A stretch of DNA of 52,225 nt. It comes from an uncultured Bacilli bacterium (lineage in GTDB: Bacteria > Bacillota_I > Bacilli_A > RF39 > UBA660). Under the pieces are notes generated by a model. It searched no databases, was not told the DNA's origin, and was given only the letters and a program-made list of their open reading frames with translations. The DNA lies in contig CAKOXL010000006.1 of the NCBI GenBank assembly GCA_934130105.1, positions 1 to 52,225 of the forward strand, in the 5' to 3' direction. Each line of letters starts with the position of its first letter. Positions within the stretch are counted from its first letter, which is position 1. Made by a program: the position numbers and the translations under genes. Of the stretch, positions 8,339-17,200 are shown piece by piece.

Positions 8339-9028
8339 ATGAAAGTAGTTAATCGCTCAACTCAAAGAATTTGCATGGTTTGGAATTATGCTTCAGATAA
8401 AGTAATAATTAATGAACAAAATGATATAAAAATTATAACAGAATATAGAGAAAAATTACTTCTAATGGTTAAACAAGGAAAATTAACTAAAGATGAATAT
8501 GATAAATTAAGAAAATCAATTGGTAAAATGAATATTGGTAAGTTTGTTGATGGTATTTTTATTTCAAACTTAATATTTGATATACCAAGATGTGAGTTAT
8601 TAGATGAGGTGAAAAACTTATCTAATAATGGTTTTCTAGTTATAAATTTAGAAGATCATGATGAAATTGAGCAGATATTTTATCTTATAAGTGAAATTCA
8701 ACATAAATTATTATCCGTTGCTAGTAGTTTAACTAGGCAAAATGGATCTGATGATATAGATTATCTTGAAAATTTGTTAGCTAGTTTTAATAGCGAAGAC
8801 AAACAATATTTAGAAATGTTAGACGAATTTTATACTGAATGGGTAGAAAAAACATTTAGTGTAGAAAGCATAAAATCAGTTATGTTAAATAATAAATCTT
8901 TATTTAAAAGAGAAGTACAAAAGTGTGCCATTATGGCTCTTAATAAAGCTTATTATACCTCTAAAAATATATCTTATATCTGCGAAAGAGAAAGGTATTT
9001 TAATTTTTTAATCAAGAAACATATCTAA
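8339..9028 (+). CDS. Tandem paralogue family, member 2 (function unknown)
   Basis: This 229-residue protein aligns along its length with its three neighbours: WNYASDK near residue 15, YREKLLLMV near 36, KLTKDEYDKLRK near 48, GKFVDGIFISNLIFDIP near 66-82, NNGFLVIN, a SEIQHKLL helix, and FYTEWVEKTF near 160. It starts at ATG 8339 behind a perfect AGGAGG site, 45 bases after member 1. The C-terminal tail (after about residue 200) is basic and differs among members. No known domain, catalytic motif or helix-turn-helix is evident. Identity among the four is moderate, so the duplications are not recent. Confidence 0.75.
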   Translation: MKVVNRSTQRICMVWNYASDKVIINEQNDIKIITEYREKLLLMVKQGKLTKDEYDKLRKSIGKMNIGKFVDGIFISNLIFDIPRCELLDEVKNLSNNGFLVINLEDHDEIEQIFYLISEIQHKLLSVASSLTRQNGSDDIDYLENLLASFNSEDKQYLEMLDEFYTEWVEKTFSVESIKSVMLNNKSLFKREVQKCAIMALNKAYYTSKNISYICERERYFNFLIKKHI

Positions 9029-9067
9029 TAGTAAATAATAATTAATTAAAAAAAGGGGAAGATATTA

Positions 9068-9772
9068 GTGCAGTATTTAGAAAACGAAGATAGAAGAGTA
9101 ATTGTTTTTTGGAGTTACCCAAAAGAAAAAATAGATAGTAATACTAGTAATAACATAAAAACAATAGTATCATTTAGGGAAAAATTATTATCAATGGTTA
9201 ATAAGAAATTATTAACTATGGATGATTATAACGATATGAAAAAAGTATTTTGTAAAGCTAGTGTTGGGAAATTTTTTGATTGTATATTTGTTACTGAAAT
9301 TATGTTTTTTATGAAAGAAGAAGATATATTTCATGAAATAACCAATCTAATTGAAAATGGCTTTTTAAGTGATAATATAACTAAAAAATCAAAGGCTAGT
9401 CAAATAGCAAGTTTAATAGTAGAAATTCAAGGAAGAATATTTGCTTTAGCCTACAATTCACTATATAGCTTAATTCCATCAAGTGAAGATAAAATTAGTT
9501 ACCTTAAGAAATTATCCGATTATAGTGATAAATGCATCAATGAAGATACATTAATTGAGTTTTATAACGAATGGGTTAATAAAAATTTTAAAGATGAGCA
9601 ACTTAAAATCTTTTTATTAGACAATCACGAATCGTTTATAAAAATAGTTAGAATATTAGCATTACAAAACTTAAAAAAAGAATTAGCATCTGTTGAAGAT
9701 GTAACAACTACATACATAAAACAAAAATATGTTAAAAATTATTATAAAAAAATAGCTAAAAATAAGTGGTAA
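9068..9772 (+). CDS. Tandem paralogue family, member 3 (function unknown)
   Basis: This 234-residue protein begins with GTG at 9068, the only sensible start, 7 bases after AAAAAGGGGAAG. It shares the family pattern: FWSYPKEKID, FREKLLSMV, LTMDDYNDMKK, GKFFDCIFVTEIMF, ENGFLSDNI, EIQGRIF and FYNEWVNKNF. It lies 39 bases after member 2 and 13 before member 4, consistent with a single transcript. The N-terminal half is better conserved than the C-terminal half. No enzyme signature is visible; a regulatory, immunity-like or interaction role would all fit and none is supported. Confidence 0.75.
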   Translation: MQYLENEDRRVIVFWSYPKEKIDSNTSNNIKTIVSFREKLLSMVNKKLLTMDDYNDMKKVFCKASVGKFFDCIFVTEIMFFMKEEDIFHEITNLIENGFLSDNITKKSKASQIASLIVEIQGRIFALAYNSLYSLIPSSEDKISYLKKLSDYSDKCINEDTLIEFYNEWVNKNFKDEQLKIFLLDNHESFIKIVRILALQNLKKELASVEDVTTTYIKQKYVKNYYKKIAKNKW

Positions 9773-9785
9773 GGAAGTTGATATT

Positions 9786-10496
9786 ATGCTAGCAATAAAT
9801 CGTAGTTTTGAAAAAATAGGAAAATTTTTAGATTATCCCAAAATTAAGATTACTCCTGAAACACCTGATGATATTAAACAGATTGTATCATATAAAGATA
9901 AAATGTTAGAAATGGTTTACAGTAAAAAGTTAACCTACGAGGATTATTTGGATTTTAGAAAAAATATTAGTAAACATACTGTAAGCAACTTTGTTGATTT
10001 TATTGGTATTTATAATATATTATTTGAAGTACCATTAAGTGATTTAAGAGAAGAAATAACCCATTTATTTGATATTGGCTTTATTTCTAATTCAAAAGAA
10101 CAATCAGATATTACTAAAATTAGTACAGCTTTAACAGAAATTAGGAGCAGGGTAATGGGTGTTTCTTCAAATTTTATTAATATGGAGATAAGTGCTCAAA
10201 CAGATGATAGAAAAGTATCTCTTAATAATTTACTTTCAAATTTAGAAGATGAAAATTCGGCTACTTTAGAAACTTTAAGAGATTTTTATATTGAATGGGT
10301 TAAAAAGACATTTATAATTAGTAGTGTAAGAACTGCTATGTTAGAATTAACTGAATTATTTATAAGTGAAACTAAAAAAGCAATTCTACAAAAGATAAAA
10401 TATGAAGGCTCAAAAAAAAGTGTACCAGATAAGTATGAAACAGAAACTATCTTTGCTAGAAAAATTAGAAAAACAAAAAGAATAAAATCATTTTAA
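9786..10496 (+). CDS. Tandem paralogue family, member 4 (function unknown)
   Basis: This 236-residue member closes the operon, starting at ATG 9786 behind AAGGAAG. Conserved positions include DYPKIKIT, YKDKMLEMV, KLTYEDYLDFRK, FVDFIGIYNILFEVP, DIGFISN, EIRSRVM and FYIEWVKKTF. Its C-terminus is strongly basic (RKIRKTKRIKSF), which could contact nucleic acid or membrane, but similar Lys-rich tails of different sequence end the other members. A terminator follows directly. Confidence 0.75.
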   Translation: MLAINRSFEKIGKFLDYPKIKITPETPDDIKQIVSYKDKMLEMVYSKKLTYEDYLDFRKNISKHTVSNFVDFIGIYNILFEVPLSDLREEITHLFDIGFISNSKEQSDITKISTALTEIRSRVMGVSSNFINMEISAQTDDRKVSLNNLLSNLEDENSATLETLRDFYIEWVKKTFIISSVRTAMLELTELFISETKKAILQKIKYEGSKKSVPDKYETETIFARKIRKTKRIKSF

Positions 10497-10500
10497 TGCA

Positions 10501-10525
10501 AACAGTAAACATTTACTGTTTTTTT
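10501..10525 (+). terminator. Terminator of the four-paralogue operon
   Basis: A 9-bp stem (10501-10509 with 10512-10520) runs into a T-tract. It overlaps the stop codon of the convergent flippase gene. Confidence 0.85.
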
Positions 10526-11811
10526 AATTTATTTTTTACATGAACATAATGACTTATAGTAACAATAATAATATTAATACTAGATGCAATAACGAAACTA
10601 TACATACCAATATGACATAATGATAATAAATATATAAGAATCGTTTTTATAATAATACCTATAATATTATCCGTCATTACTCTTTTAGAATCATTAAGTC
10701 CCTGTAAACAAGATGCTAATGGTAGTTCAATATAATAAAATAAGAACGGTATTGCTAAAGCCCTAAGATAAGATCCACCATGAGTAGTTCCATAAAACAA
10801 ATTTAAAAAGAATTCAGGAAATAAAAATAATATTATAGTAACAGGTAATCCTATCATTAGTGAAAAAGTAATAGCCTGCTTTAATTTATTTTTAATATAT
10901 TTATAATTATTATCACTTGCTGCTTTAGAAATAACCGGTAATAAACTATTAGATATAGCGCCAGTAAAAAAACCAGGTAATAATAAAAGTGGCATAGAAT
11001 ATCCCGTTACTATTCCATATTCTTGATTAATAAAACTTAAATCATATCCTGCACTTAAAAGTCCACTTGTTAGTAAAATTGGTTCTAAAAAATAGCCAAT
11101 ATTACCAATTAATCTTGTGTTAGTATTAGGAATAGAAATACTTAAAATATTTTTAATATTCTTTCTATTAGGCTTAATATCATTTTTAGTTATTTTAACA
11201 TTTTTCGGCATAAATAACATTAATACGATAATGCTAGTAAATTCACTAATCATATTTACTAAGACTAAAAATGAAACAGCATAAACTAAATCTATCTTCA
11301 TCAAAGTAGGAACTAAAACAATCGTAAGTAATAATCTCATTAACTGTTCTATAACATGGCTAACTACATGAGGTAACATCCTTTCTTTGCCAAAAAAATA
11401 TCCCCTTAACATATTAGATAAAGCTTCAAAAGGAAGAACCATACTAATACATAATATAGGTAAATAACATCTACTATCTTTTAGTAAATCAATTGATATA
11501 AAAGATGCTGAAGCAAGGATAACGAATATTAAAATAACATCAAAGAAAATGATAATAGGAATAGAAGATAATACTAAATTTTTATTATTATATTTATCTT
11601 CACTTACTAGCTTGGAAATACTAGTAGGAAGACTAAACTGTGATAATGACATAAATAGAGAAAATGTTGGATAAATAAGCATATATAAGCCAATTCCCTC
11701 TAAACCAATTAGTCTAGTATTAATTACTTTTATAACCATTCCTAATATCTTAGTAATTAAACCACCTATAATTAATATTATGGTTGACTTAATAAATTTT
11801 TCCTTGCTCAT
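10513..11811 (-). CDS. spoVB: SpoVB/MATE-like polysaccharide or lipid flippase
   Basis: The 432-residue polytopic membrane protein belongs to the MOP superfamily. Its N-terminus, with a conserved G-L-I-T-K-I-L-G helix and the segment GLEGIGLYMLIYP, is typical of SpoVB and YtgP-type proteins. About 12-14 hydrophobic helices are visible. It is shorter than Bacillus SpoVB (about 518). SpoVB is needed for cortex peptidoglycan synthesis; relatives such as MurJ flip lipid II, so this gene does not by itself prove sporulation. The neighbour comN followed by rel and dtd matches the Bacillus region, which supports orthology. A minus-strand AAGGTGATT site precedes the ATG. Confidence 0.82.
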   Translation of the reverse strand: MSKEKFIKSTIILIIGGLITKILGMVIKVINTRLIGLEGIGLYMLIYPTFSLFMSLSQFSLPTSISKLVSEDKYNNKNLVLSSIPIIIFFDVILIFVILASASFISIDLLKDSRCYLPILCISMVLPFEALSNMLRGYFFGKERMLPHVVSHVIEQLMRLLLTIVLVPTLMKIDLVYAVSFLVLVNMISEFTSIIVLMLFMPKNVKITKNDIKPNRKNIKNILSISIPNTNTRLIGNIGYFLEPILLTSGLLSAGYDLSFINQEYGIVTGYSMPLLLLPGFFTGAISNSLLPVISKAASDNNYKYIKNKLKQAITFSLMIGLPVTIILFLFPEFFLNLFYGTTHGGSYLRALAIPFLFYYIELPLASCLQGLNDSKRVMTDNIIGIIIKTILIYLLSLCHIGMYSFVIASSINIIIVTISHYVHVKNKLKKQ

Positions 11812-11890
11812 ATAATCACCTTATTAAAATAGTATGAAAAATAAATTTTAAAAATGTTACCAAATACTTTAATAAAATATAATTTTCGTA

Positions 11891-11896
11891 TATAAT
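11891..11896 (+). promoter_or_regulatory. -10 box upstream of comN-rel-dtd
   Basis: TATAAT at 11891-11896 lies 22 bases before the comN start; no clear -35 box is visible. Confidence 0.55.
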
Positions 11897-11917
11897 AAAT
11901 TAAAAGTAGGTGGTAGA

Positions 11918-12145
11918 ATGTATCCAAGCTTTAATAGTGTTGATGAACTTAAAAAACGCTTAACACCAGCATTACGCCTAAGAGAAAAAGAATTAAAAAA
12001 ACAAGGTATTATAGTTACTCAAGAAGAATTATGGTACTATTTTGTAAATAATTTTTGGAAAAATGCTACTAATTTATCGTTATATGACATGGTAAATGAC
12101 ATATTAAATGAGAAAATAGATATAATTAAGAAAAGTATTAGTTAG
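11918..12145 (+). CDS. comN: ComN-type post-transcriptional regulator
   Basis: The 75-residue cytosolic protein matches the ComN/YrzD family by size, by a central EELWYYFVNNFWKN motif (about residues 38-51), and above all by position: in Bacillus comN lies beside spoVB and near secDF and rel. ComN in B. subtilis controls accumulation of comE mRNA and localises it to cell poles and septa. No comE genes are in this window. It starts at ATG 11918 behind GTAGGTGG and lies 12 bases before rel, so it is probably the first gene of comN-rel-dtd. Confidence 0.75.
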   Translation: MYPSFNSVDELKKRLTPALRLREKELKKQGIIVTQEELWYYFVNNFWKNATNLSLYDMVNDILNEKIDIIKKSIS

Positions 12146-12157
12146 TGGGGGATTATT

Positions 12158-14308
12158 ATGAGTAAGAAATATGAATATACAATAGAAGATTTAATAGAAA
12201 AAGCTAGTGTTTACATACCAGAAGAGGAAAACTTAGAGAAAATAAGAAGCGCTTATCAGTTTGCTAGTTTATCACACCAAGGCCAATATCGTAAATCAGG
12301 GGAAGCATATATCATTCACCCTTTAAATACTGCAATCATTTTAACAACGGTATATGCAGATACTGATACAATTATTGCTGGATTACTTCATGATACCATT
12401 GAAGATTGTGATGTAACAAAAGAAGAACTTGAGGAAATGTTCGGTAAAACAGTAGCTAATTTAGTGTATGGTGTATCAAAACTTGGTAGAATCAATTTTT
12501 CAACTGAAAATGAATATTTAATTGATTATTACAAAAAGATAATAGTTGGTATGAGTGAAGATGTTAGAGTTATTATAGTAAAGCTTGCTGATAGATTACA
12601 TAATATGCGTACTCTTTATGCACTACCAAAAGAAAAACAGAAAAAAATAGCTAAAGAAACACTTGAAATACTAGCACCAATTGCTCACCACTTAGGTATC
12701 CATAAAATTAAAAGTGAACTTGAAGATTTATCACTTCGTTACTTAAAACCAGACGTATTTTATGATATAGCTGAAAAACTAGATCAAACTAAGTTAGAAA
12801 GAGATAATACTGTTAACGAAATGATGCAGGAAGTAACTAATTTATTAACAGAACATAATATTCCACATGAGATTAAAGGTAGAGCTAAAAGTATTTATAG
12901 TATCTACAACAAACTAAATAAAGGTAAGAAATTTAGTGATATTTACGATTTATTAGCACTTAGAATATTAGTTGATACAGAACAAGAGTGTTATCTAGCT
13001 CTTGGTATCATCCATTCTAAATTTAAACCAATCCCTAAAAGATTTAAAGACTATATTGCTATGCCAAAAGCCAATATGTATCAATCACTTCATACAACAG
13101 TATTTGGAATAGATGGTTACTTGTTTGAAATTCAAATACGTACATACCACATGGATGAGGTCGCAGAAAATGGTATAGCATCTCACTGGGCATATAAAGA
13201 ACATAAAGATGCTAGTCAAATGATGCAAAATACAACCGAACAAAAACTACAATTTTTTAAATCTATCATTGAATTAAACGAAGATAAGATGAGTAGTGAA
13301 GAATTTGTTAATAGTGTAAAAGATGAAGTTTTAAACAATAATATTTATTGCTTTACACCAATGGGTGATATCATTGAACTTCCTAAAGGTGCAACACCAA
13401 TCGATTTTGCTTACAAAGTTCATACTAGAGTAGGTGAAACTATGATTGGCGCAATAGTAAATAACAGTATAGTACCACTTGATTATGAATTACAGAATAA
13501 TGATATTGTTAAAATAAATACTTCTAAAAATTCCAAAGGTCCATCTAAAGAATGGCTAAATATTGCTAAAGCTACTCAAACTAAAAATAAAATCCGTTCT
13601 TTCTTTTCAAAAAATGAAAAAGAAATATACATTGAAAGAGGTAAGGATTCATTAGAAAAAGAATTAAGAAAAAGAAAAATAGCTTTTAGTGATTTCCTTC
13701 TACCTGAAAATATTAATAAAATACTAAAAGACTTAAAAATCGATGTAGTAGATGAATTATATTTAGAAATTGGTAATGGTAAACATTCTGCTAATGCTAT
13801 TATTAATATGATATATAAAAAAGAAGAGGAACCAGTAAAACCAAAGAAAACTGTTAATAAAACTTCAGATAATACATCTGATGTAATGGTAGCTGGTATA
13901 GATAAAATCAAGGTTAACCTAGCTAATTGCTGTAATCCAATTCCAGGTGATGAAATTATAGGATATATTACTAAAGCTAATGGTATTAGTGTTCATAGAA
14001 AAAGTTGTCACAATTTAGAATATTTAGATAGTCGTACTGTTGAAGTTAATTGGAGTAATTTTACTAACGATAAGTATGAAACTGTTATATTAATCCATAC
14101 TAACACAAGTGATAATAAATTAATGGAAGTAATGCAAAAATTAAGTATGTTTGATATTCACGTTGATCGTTTTATGACACTACGTGAAGGTGAAAATAAT
14201 GCTTTAGAGATAACACTTTATGTTAAAAATTTAGAATATTTAACTAAAGTATGTGCTGAGTTAGAAAAATTACCATATGTTTCAAGTATTGAAAGGCTAA
14301 TGAGATGA
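12158..14308 (+). CDS. relA: Bifunctional (p)ppGpp synthetase/hydrolase
   Basis: This full-length 716-residue Rel enzyme controls the stringent response. The hydrolase domain has intact metal ligands (His54, His78-Asp79 and Glu82-Asp83 in HDTIED). The synthetase domain follows, with GRAKSIYSIYNKL, YDLLALRILV and EIQIRTYHMDEVAENG. The regulatory half has a TGS domain (ITP-like CFTPMGDIIELPKG near 400), a conserved Cys region (NCCNPIPGDEIIGY near 590) and a C-terminal ACT domain. Both activities should therefore be present. The gene begins with a strong GTGGGGGAT site and overlaps dtd by four bases (ATGA), so the two are translationally coupled as in most Firmicutes. Confidence 0.96.
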   Translation: MSKKYEYTIEDLIEKASVYIPEEENLEKIRSAYQFASLSHQGQYRKSGEAYIIHPLNTAIILTTVYADTDTIIAGLLHDTIEDCDVTKEELEEMFGKTVANLVYGVSKLGRINFSTENEYLIDYYKKIIVGMSEDVRVIIVKLADRLHNMRTLYALPKEKQKKIAKETLEILAPIAHHLGIHKIKSELEDLSLRYLKPDVFYDIAEKLDQTKLERDNTVNEMMQEVTNLLTEHNIPHEIKGRAKSIYSIYNKLNKGKKFSDIYDLLALRILVDTEQECYLALGIIHSKFKPIPKRFKDYIAMPKANMYQSLHTTVFGIDGYLFEIQIRTYHMDEVAENGIASHWAYKEHKDASQMMQNTTEQKLQFFKSIIELNEDKMSSEEFVNSVKDEVLNNNIYCFTPMGDIIELPKGATPIDFAYKVHTRVGETMIGAIVNNSIVPLDYELQNNDIVKINTSKNSKGPSKEWLNIAKATQTKNKIRSFFSKNEKEIYIERGKDSLEKELRKRKIAFSDFLLPENINKILKDLKIDVVDELYLEIGNGKHSANAIINMIYKKEEEPVKPKKTVNKTSDNTSDVMVAGIDKIKVNLANCCNPIPGDEIIGYITKANGISVHRKSCHNLEYLDSRTVEVNWSNFTNDKYETVILIHTNTSDNKLMEVMQKLSMFDIHVDRFMTLREGENNALEITLYVKNLEYLTKVCAELEKLPYVSSIERLMR

Positions 14309-14742
14309 AAGTAGTAGTACAAAGAAGTAAAAAAGCAAGTTGTACAGTAAATAATAAAATTGTTGGTAGTATAGAAAATGGCTTAGTATTATTAGTAGGT
14401 TTTACACAAGGCGATAACATAGATAATATAAAATATTTAGTTAAAAAAATTATCAATTTACGAATTTTTAATGATGAAAATAATATTATGAACAAAAGTA
14501 TTTTAGATAATAAAGATTACCAAATTTTATCAATATCACAATTTACATTATATGCTGATACTAAAAAAGGAAATAGACCAAGCTATATAAGTGCTCTAAA
14601 TAGTATAGAAGCAAGTATTTTATATGATAAGTTTAATGAAGAATTAAAAAAATATGTTCCTGTTGAAACTGGAATTTTTGGAGCCGATATGCAAATTAAT
14701 CTAATAAATGACGGACCAATAACTATTATATTAGAAAGGTGA
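14305..14742 (+). CDS. dtd: D-aminoacyl-tRNA deacylase
   Basis: The 145-residue protein hydrolyses D-amino acids from mischarged tRNA. The family motifs SQFTLYADTKKGNRPSY (about residues 73-89) and the C-terminal NDGPITIILE (Gly-cisPro chiral-checking loop) are present and length is normal. It overlaps the end of rel by 4 bases and ends in TGA, which confirms TGA as a stop codon in this organism. Confidence 0.95.
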   Translation: MKVVVQRSKKASCTVNNKIVGSIENGLVLLVGFTQGDNIDNIKYLVKKIINLRIFNDENNIMNKSILDNKDYQILSISQFTLYADTKKGNRPSYISALNSIEASILYDKFNEELKKYVPVETGIFGADMQINLINDGPITIILER

Positions 14743-14746
14743 TATT

Positions 14747-15811
14747 ATGAGTAATAAATTAAATTATAGATTAGTAAATACTTTATTATTAATGGCAATT
14801 ATTTATATAATTGTTGCAACTAGTAATTACTGGATAACTATCATTTTAAAAATATTTAATATTTTAATTCCATTCTTACTAGCTTTTATACTTGCTTACG
14901 TTTTAAATCCATTTGTAAAAAAATTAGAAGAGAAAAAGATAAGAAGAAGTCTGGCCCTATTTCTAGTAATTTTGATTGTTTTTGGCTTTTTAATCGGACT
15001 ACTTTGGGTTACAGTACCAACAATATATGATCAATTAATAGCCTTTTCTAAAACAGTTACAGAAGTAATTGGTGATATTTCTGGTAGATTTGATATTAAT
15101 TTAGGTAGTTACCAAGTAGCTATAACGGATACTTTAAATGAAATGATTAAAAACTTAGGAAGCTATATTTCTAATGGTACTATTGATATCTTAGGTAAAA
15201 GTGTTAACTTCTTAACTAATACTATTATTGTTTTAATTGTTGGAATTTATCTTTTGATTGATATGGATAAAATTAGAAAATTTGTAAAAAAGGTTTTACA
15301 TTCTCATAAAAAACCATATCAGTACATAAAAACAATAGATAAAGAAATGAATGCTTATTTACATGGCTTAGCTATCTTTATGGTAGTACAGTTTTTTGAA
15401 TATTCAATTCTATTTAAATTAGTAGGGCATCCTAACTGGTTAGTTTTAGGTTTACTTGCCTGTGTTACAACAGTAATTCCATACTTTGGTGGTTTAATTA
15501 CTAACATAATTGCCGTAGTAACAGCAAGTGTTATTTCAACTAAATTATTTATATCAACTCTACTTATTACTTTAATATTCCCTAATATTGATGGCTATAT
15601 AATTTCACCACATATCTATGGTAAAACAAATAATATCAATCCAATATTTGTAATATTTATTGCTGGTGTATGTAGTAGTTTGTTTGGAATATTAGGTATT
15701 ATGATGGGACTACCTTTATATATAATTATTAGAGCTACTTATTTATTCTTCCATCAAGATATTAAAGATTATATTGAAGATTTTAAAGAAGAAAAAAATA
15801 AAAATGCGTGA
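14747..15811 (+). CDS. AI-2E family transporter (PerM/YtvI-like)
   Basis: The 354-residue membrane protein has the family plan: two to three N-terminal helices (about 10-85), an amphipathic extracytoplasmic segment, then five helices from about 145 to 335, including the conserved stretch around LACVTTVIPYFGGLI. The family includes the E. coli AI-2 exporter TqsA and Na+/H+ antiporters, so the substrate is not predictable. It starts 4 bases after dtd behind AAAGGTGAT and is probably the last gene of the rel operon, since a terminator follows. A second family member starts at 52049. Confidence 0.88.
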   Translation: MSNKLNYRLVNTLLLMAIIYIIVATSNYWITIILKIFNILIPFLLAFILAYVLNPFVKKLEEKKIRRSLALFLVILIVFGFLIGLLWVTVPTIYDQLIAFSKTVTEVIGDISGRFDINLGSYQVAITDTLNEMIKNLGSYISNGTIDILGKSVNFLTNTIIVLIVGIYLLIDMDKIRKFVKKVLHSHKKPYQYIKTIDKEMNAYLHGLAIFMVVQFFEYSILFKLVGHPNWLVLGLLACVTTVIPYFGGLITNIIAVVTASVISTKLFISTLLITLIFPNIDGYIISPHIYGKTNNINPIFVIFIAGVCSSLFGILGIMMGLPLYIIIRATYLFFHQDIKDYIEDFKEEKNKNA

Positions 15812-15853
15812 TACTAAAAAAACTATATTTATGTATTATTGATTTAAAATGAG

Positions 15854-15889
15854 CATACACTTAAATATCAGAAAAAGTGTATGTTTTTT
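15854..15889 (+). terminator. Terminator of the rel operon
   Basis: A 9-bp stem (15854-15862 with 15875-15883) with a 12-base loop is followed by six Ts. Confidence 0.9.
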
Positions 15890-15890
15890 C

Positions 15891-15919
15891 TTGACAACAA
15901 TAGCTTAAAATTGTAAATT
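15891..15919 (+). promoter_or_regulatory. Promoter of the zinc-ribbon operon
   Basis: A perfect TTGACA (15891-15896) lies 17 bases before TAAATT (15914-15919), directly after the preceding T-tract. Confidence 0.7.
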
Positions 15920-15940
15920 AGAATAGAGAGGAGTGAAAGG

Positions 15941-17182
15941 ATGTTTTGTGGTGAATGTGGTGCTAAAAACAATAGCGAAGATCGTTTTTGTTCAGAATGT
16001 GGTGCACCATTAGTACAAGAAGAAAATAAAACTAATACTAACAGTAGTGTAGTTAAGAAACCTAGACAGCCTATGTCTAAAAAAAATAAAATTATAGTAG
16101 GAGTAGTTATTATAGTAATTGCTATATTAGGTGTACTTTACAAAATTGGTAGTGATATTACAAATCCTAAAACAATTGCTAATAATTACATCAAAGCAAC
16201 AGTAAATCAAGACGGTGATAAGCTTTATAAATATTTAGAAATAGAAGGCGATGATACTTTCATCAGTAAAGATATTTTTAAAGAATTATTAAAGAATAGT
16301 AACGCAGATAGCAAAAAAGTTGAGAATTATAAAATTACAGAAGTTCAATATAGCGATGAAAAGCTAACTGCAACTGTTAAATTTACTTATACCGTAGAAG
16401 GTTCAGCAAGTGAAAAAACAAGTTCTATCAACTTATCAAAACAAAAAAATAAAAAGTTCTTAATATTTGATAATTGGAAAGTTAAAGATACTTCTATATC
16501 ATCTGTAACAGTAGAAAACTATAAAATTAAAGTAACTAAAGGTTCTAAAGTAACATTTGCTGGTGTAGAATTAACTGATAAGTATTTAGATAAAGATGAC
16601 TCAACAACTAAACTTGATGTTTATAAACTACCAGTAGTATTTAAATCTAAAACTACTATAAAAACAGTTTTAACAAATGGTTTAGAAATTGAAGAAACAG
16701 TTACACCTTCAACATATGCTCATACTGTTGATTTAGATGAAGATAATTTAACTGCTGCTAATAAAGAAAAAGTTACCTCTAAAATAAAAGAATCACTAAC
16801 AACTATTTATACTAGTGCAATAGCTAAAAAACCATTTAGTGAAATAAAATCAAACTTTGAATATAACCAACTAGATCTTACCGATTTAGAAACATCATAT
16901 ACTGATTTCTTATCTAGTTTAGAGTCTAGCACTAATACATTAACTAGTATAACTTTTAAAGATATATCAATTTATGATTTAAGCTTAGATGAAGATGGTA
17001 ATATCGAAGTAAAAGTTAAAGCTAACTTTGATTATACAGTTAGTTATACTAACTTCAGTAATGAAACAACAACTCATGATGATACAGATTACTATTATAT
17101 AACAGCTGTTCTTAACTATAATAATGGTTCATATTATTTAGTAAATATTAATAATCTTAAAACATATTTTTCAAGATATTAA
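15941..17182 (+). CDS. Zinc-ribbon membrane protein, TcaA/YvbJ-like
   Basis: The 413-residue protein has an N-terminal zinc ribbon with two Cys pairs (FCGECGAKN at 2-10 and FCSECGAPL near 17-25), a Lys-rich linker, one transmembrane helix (about 51-70) and a large predicted extracellular region rich in Thr/Ser/Asp and beta strands. The plan, cytoplasmic zinc ribbon plus one helix plus repeated outer domains, is that of TcaA and YvbJ-type envelope-stress or teicoplanin-related proteins. It is co-transcribed with the next zinc-ribbon gene. The ATG at 15941 follows a GAGAGGAGTG site. Confidence 0.78.
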   Translation: MFCGECGAKNNSEDRFCSECGAPLVQEENKTNTNSSVVKKPRQPMSKKNKIIVGVVIIVIAILGVLYKIGSDITNPKTIANNYIKATVNQDGDKLYKYLEIEGDDTFISKDIFKELLKNSNADSKKVENYKITEVQYSDEKLTATVKFTYTVEGSASEKTSSINLSKQKNKKFLIFDNWKVKDTSISSVTVENYKIKVTKGSKVTFAGVELTDKYLDKDDSTTKLDVYKLPVVFKSKTTIKTVLTNGLEIEETVTPSTYAHTVDLDEDNLTAANKEKVTSKIKESLTTIYTSAIAKKPFSEIKSNFEYNQLDLTDLETSYTDFLSSLESSTNTLTSITFKDISIYDLSLDEDGNIEVKVKANFDYTVSYTNFSNETTTHDDTDYYYITAVLNYNNGSYYLVNINNLKTYFSRY

Positions 17183-17200
17183 AAAAATAGGAGTGATAAA

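Noticed and set aside
14740..14742. Mycoplasma-type genetic code (TGA as Trp)
   Set aside because: dtd, the first AI-2E gene and the marR-type gene all end naturally at TGA, and Trp codons are TGG throughout.
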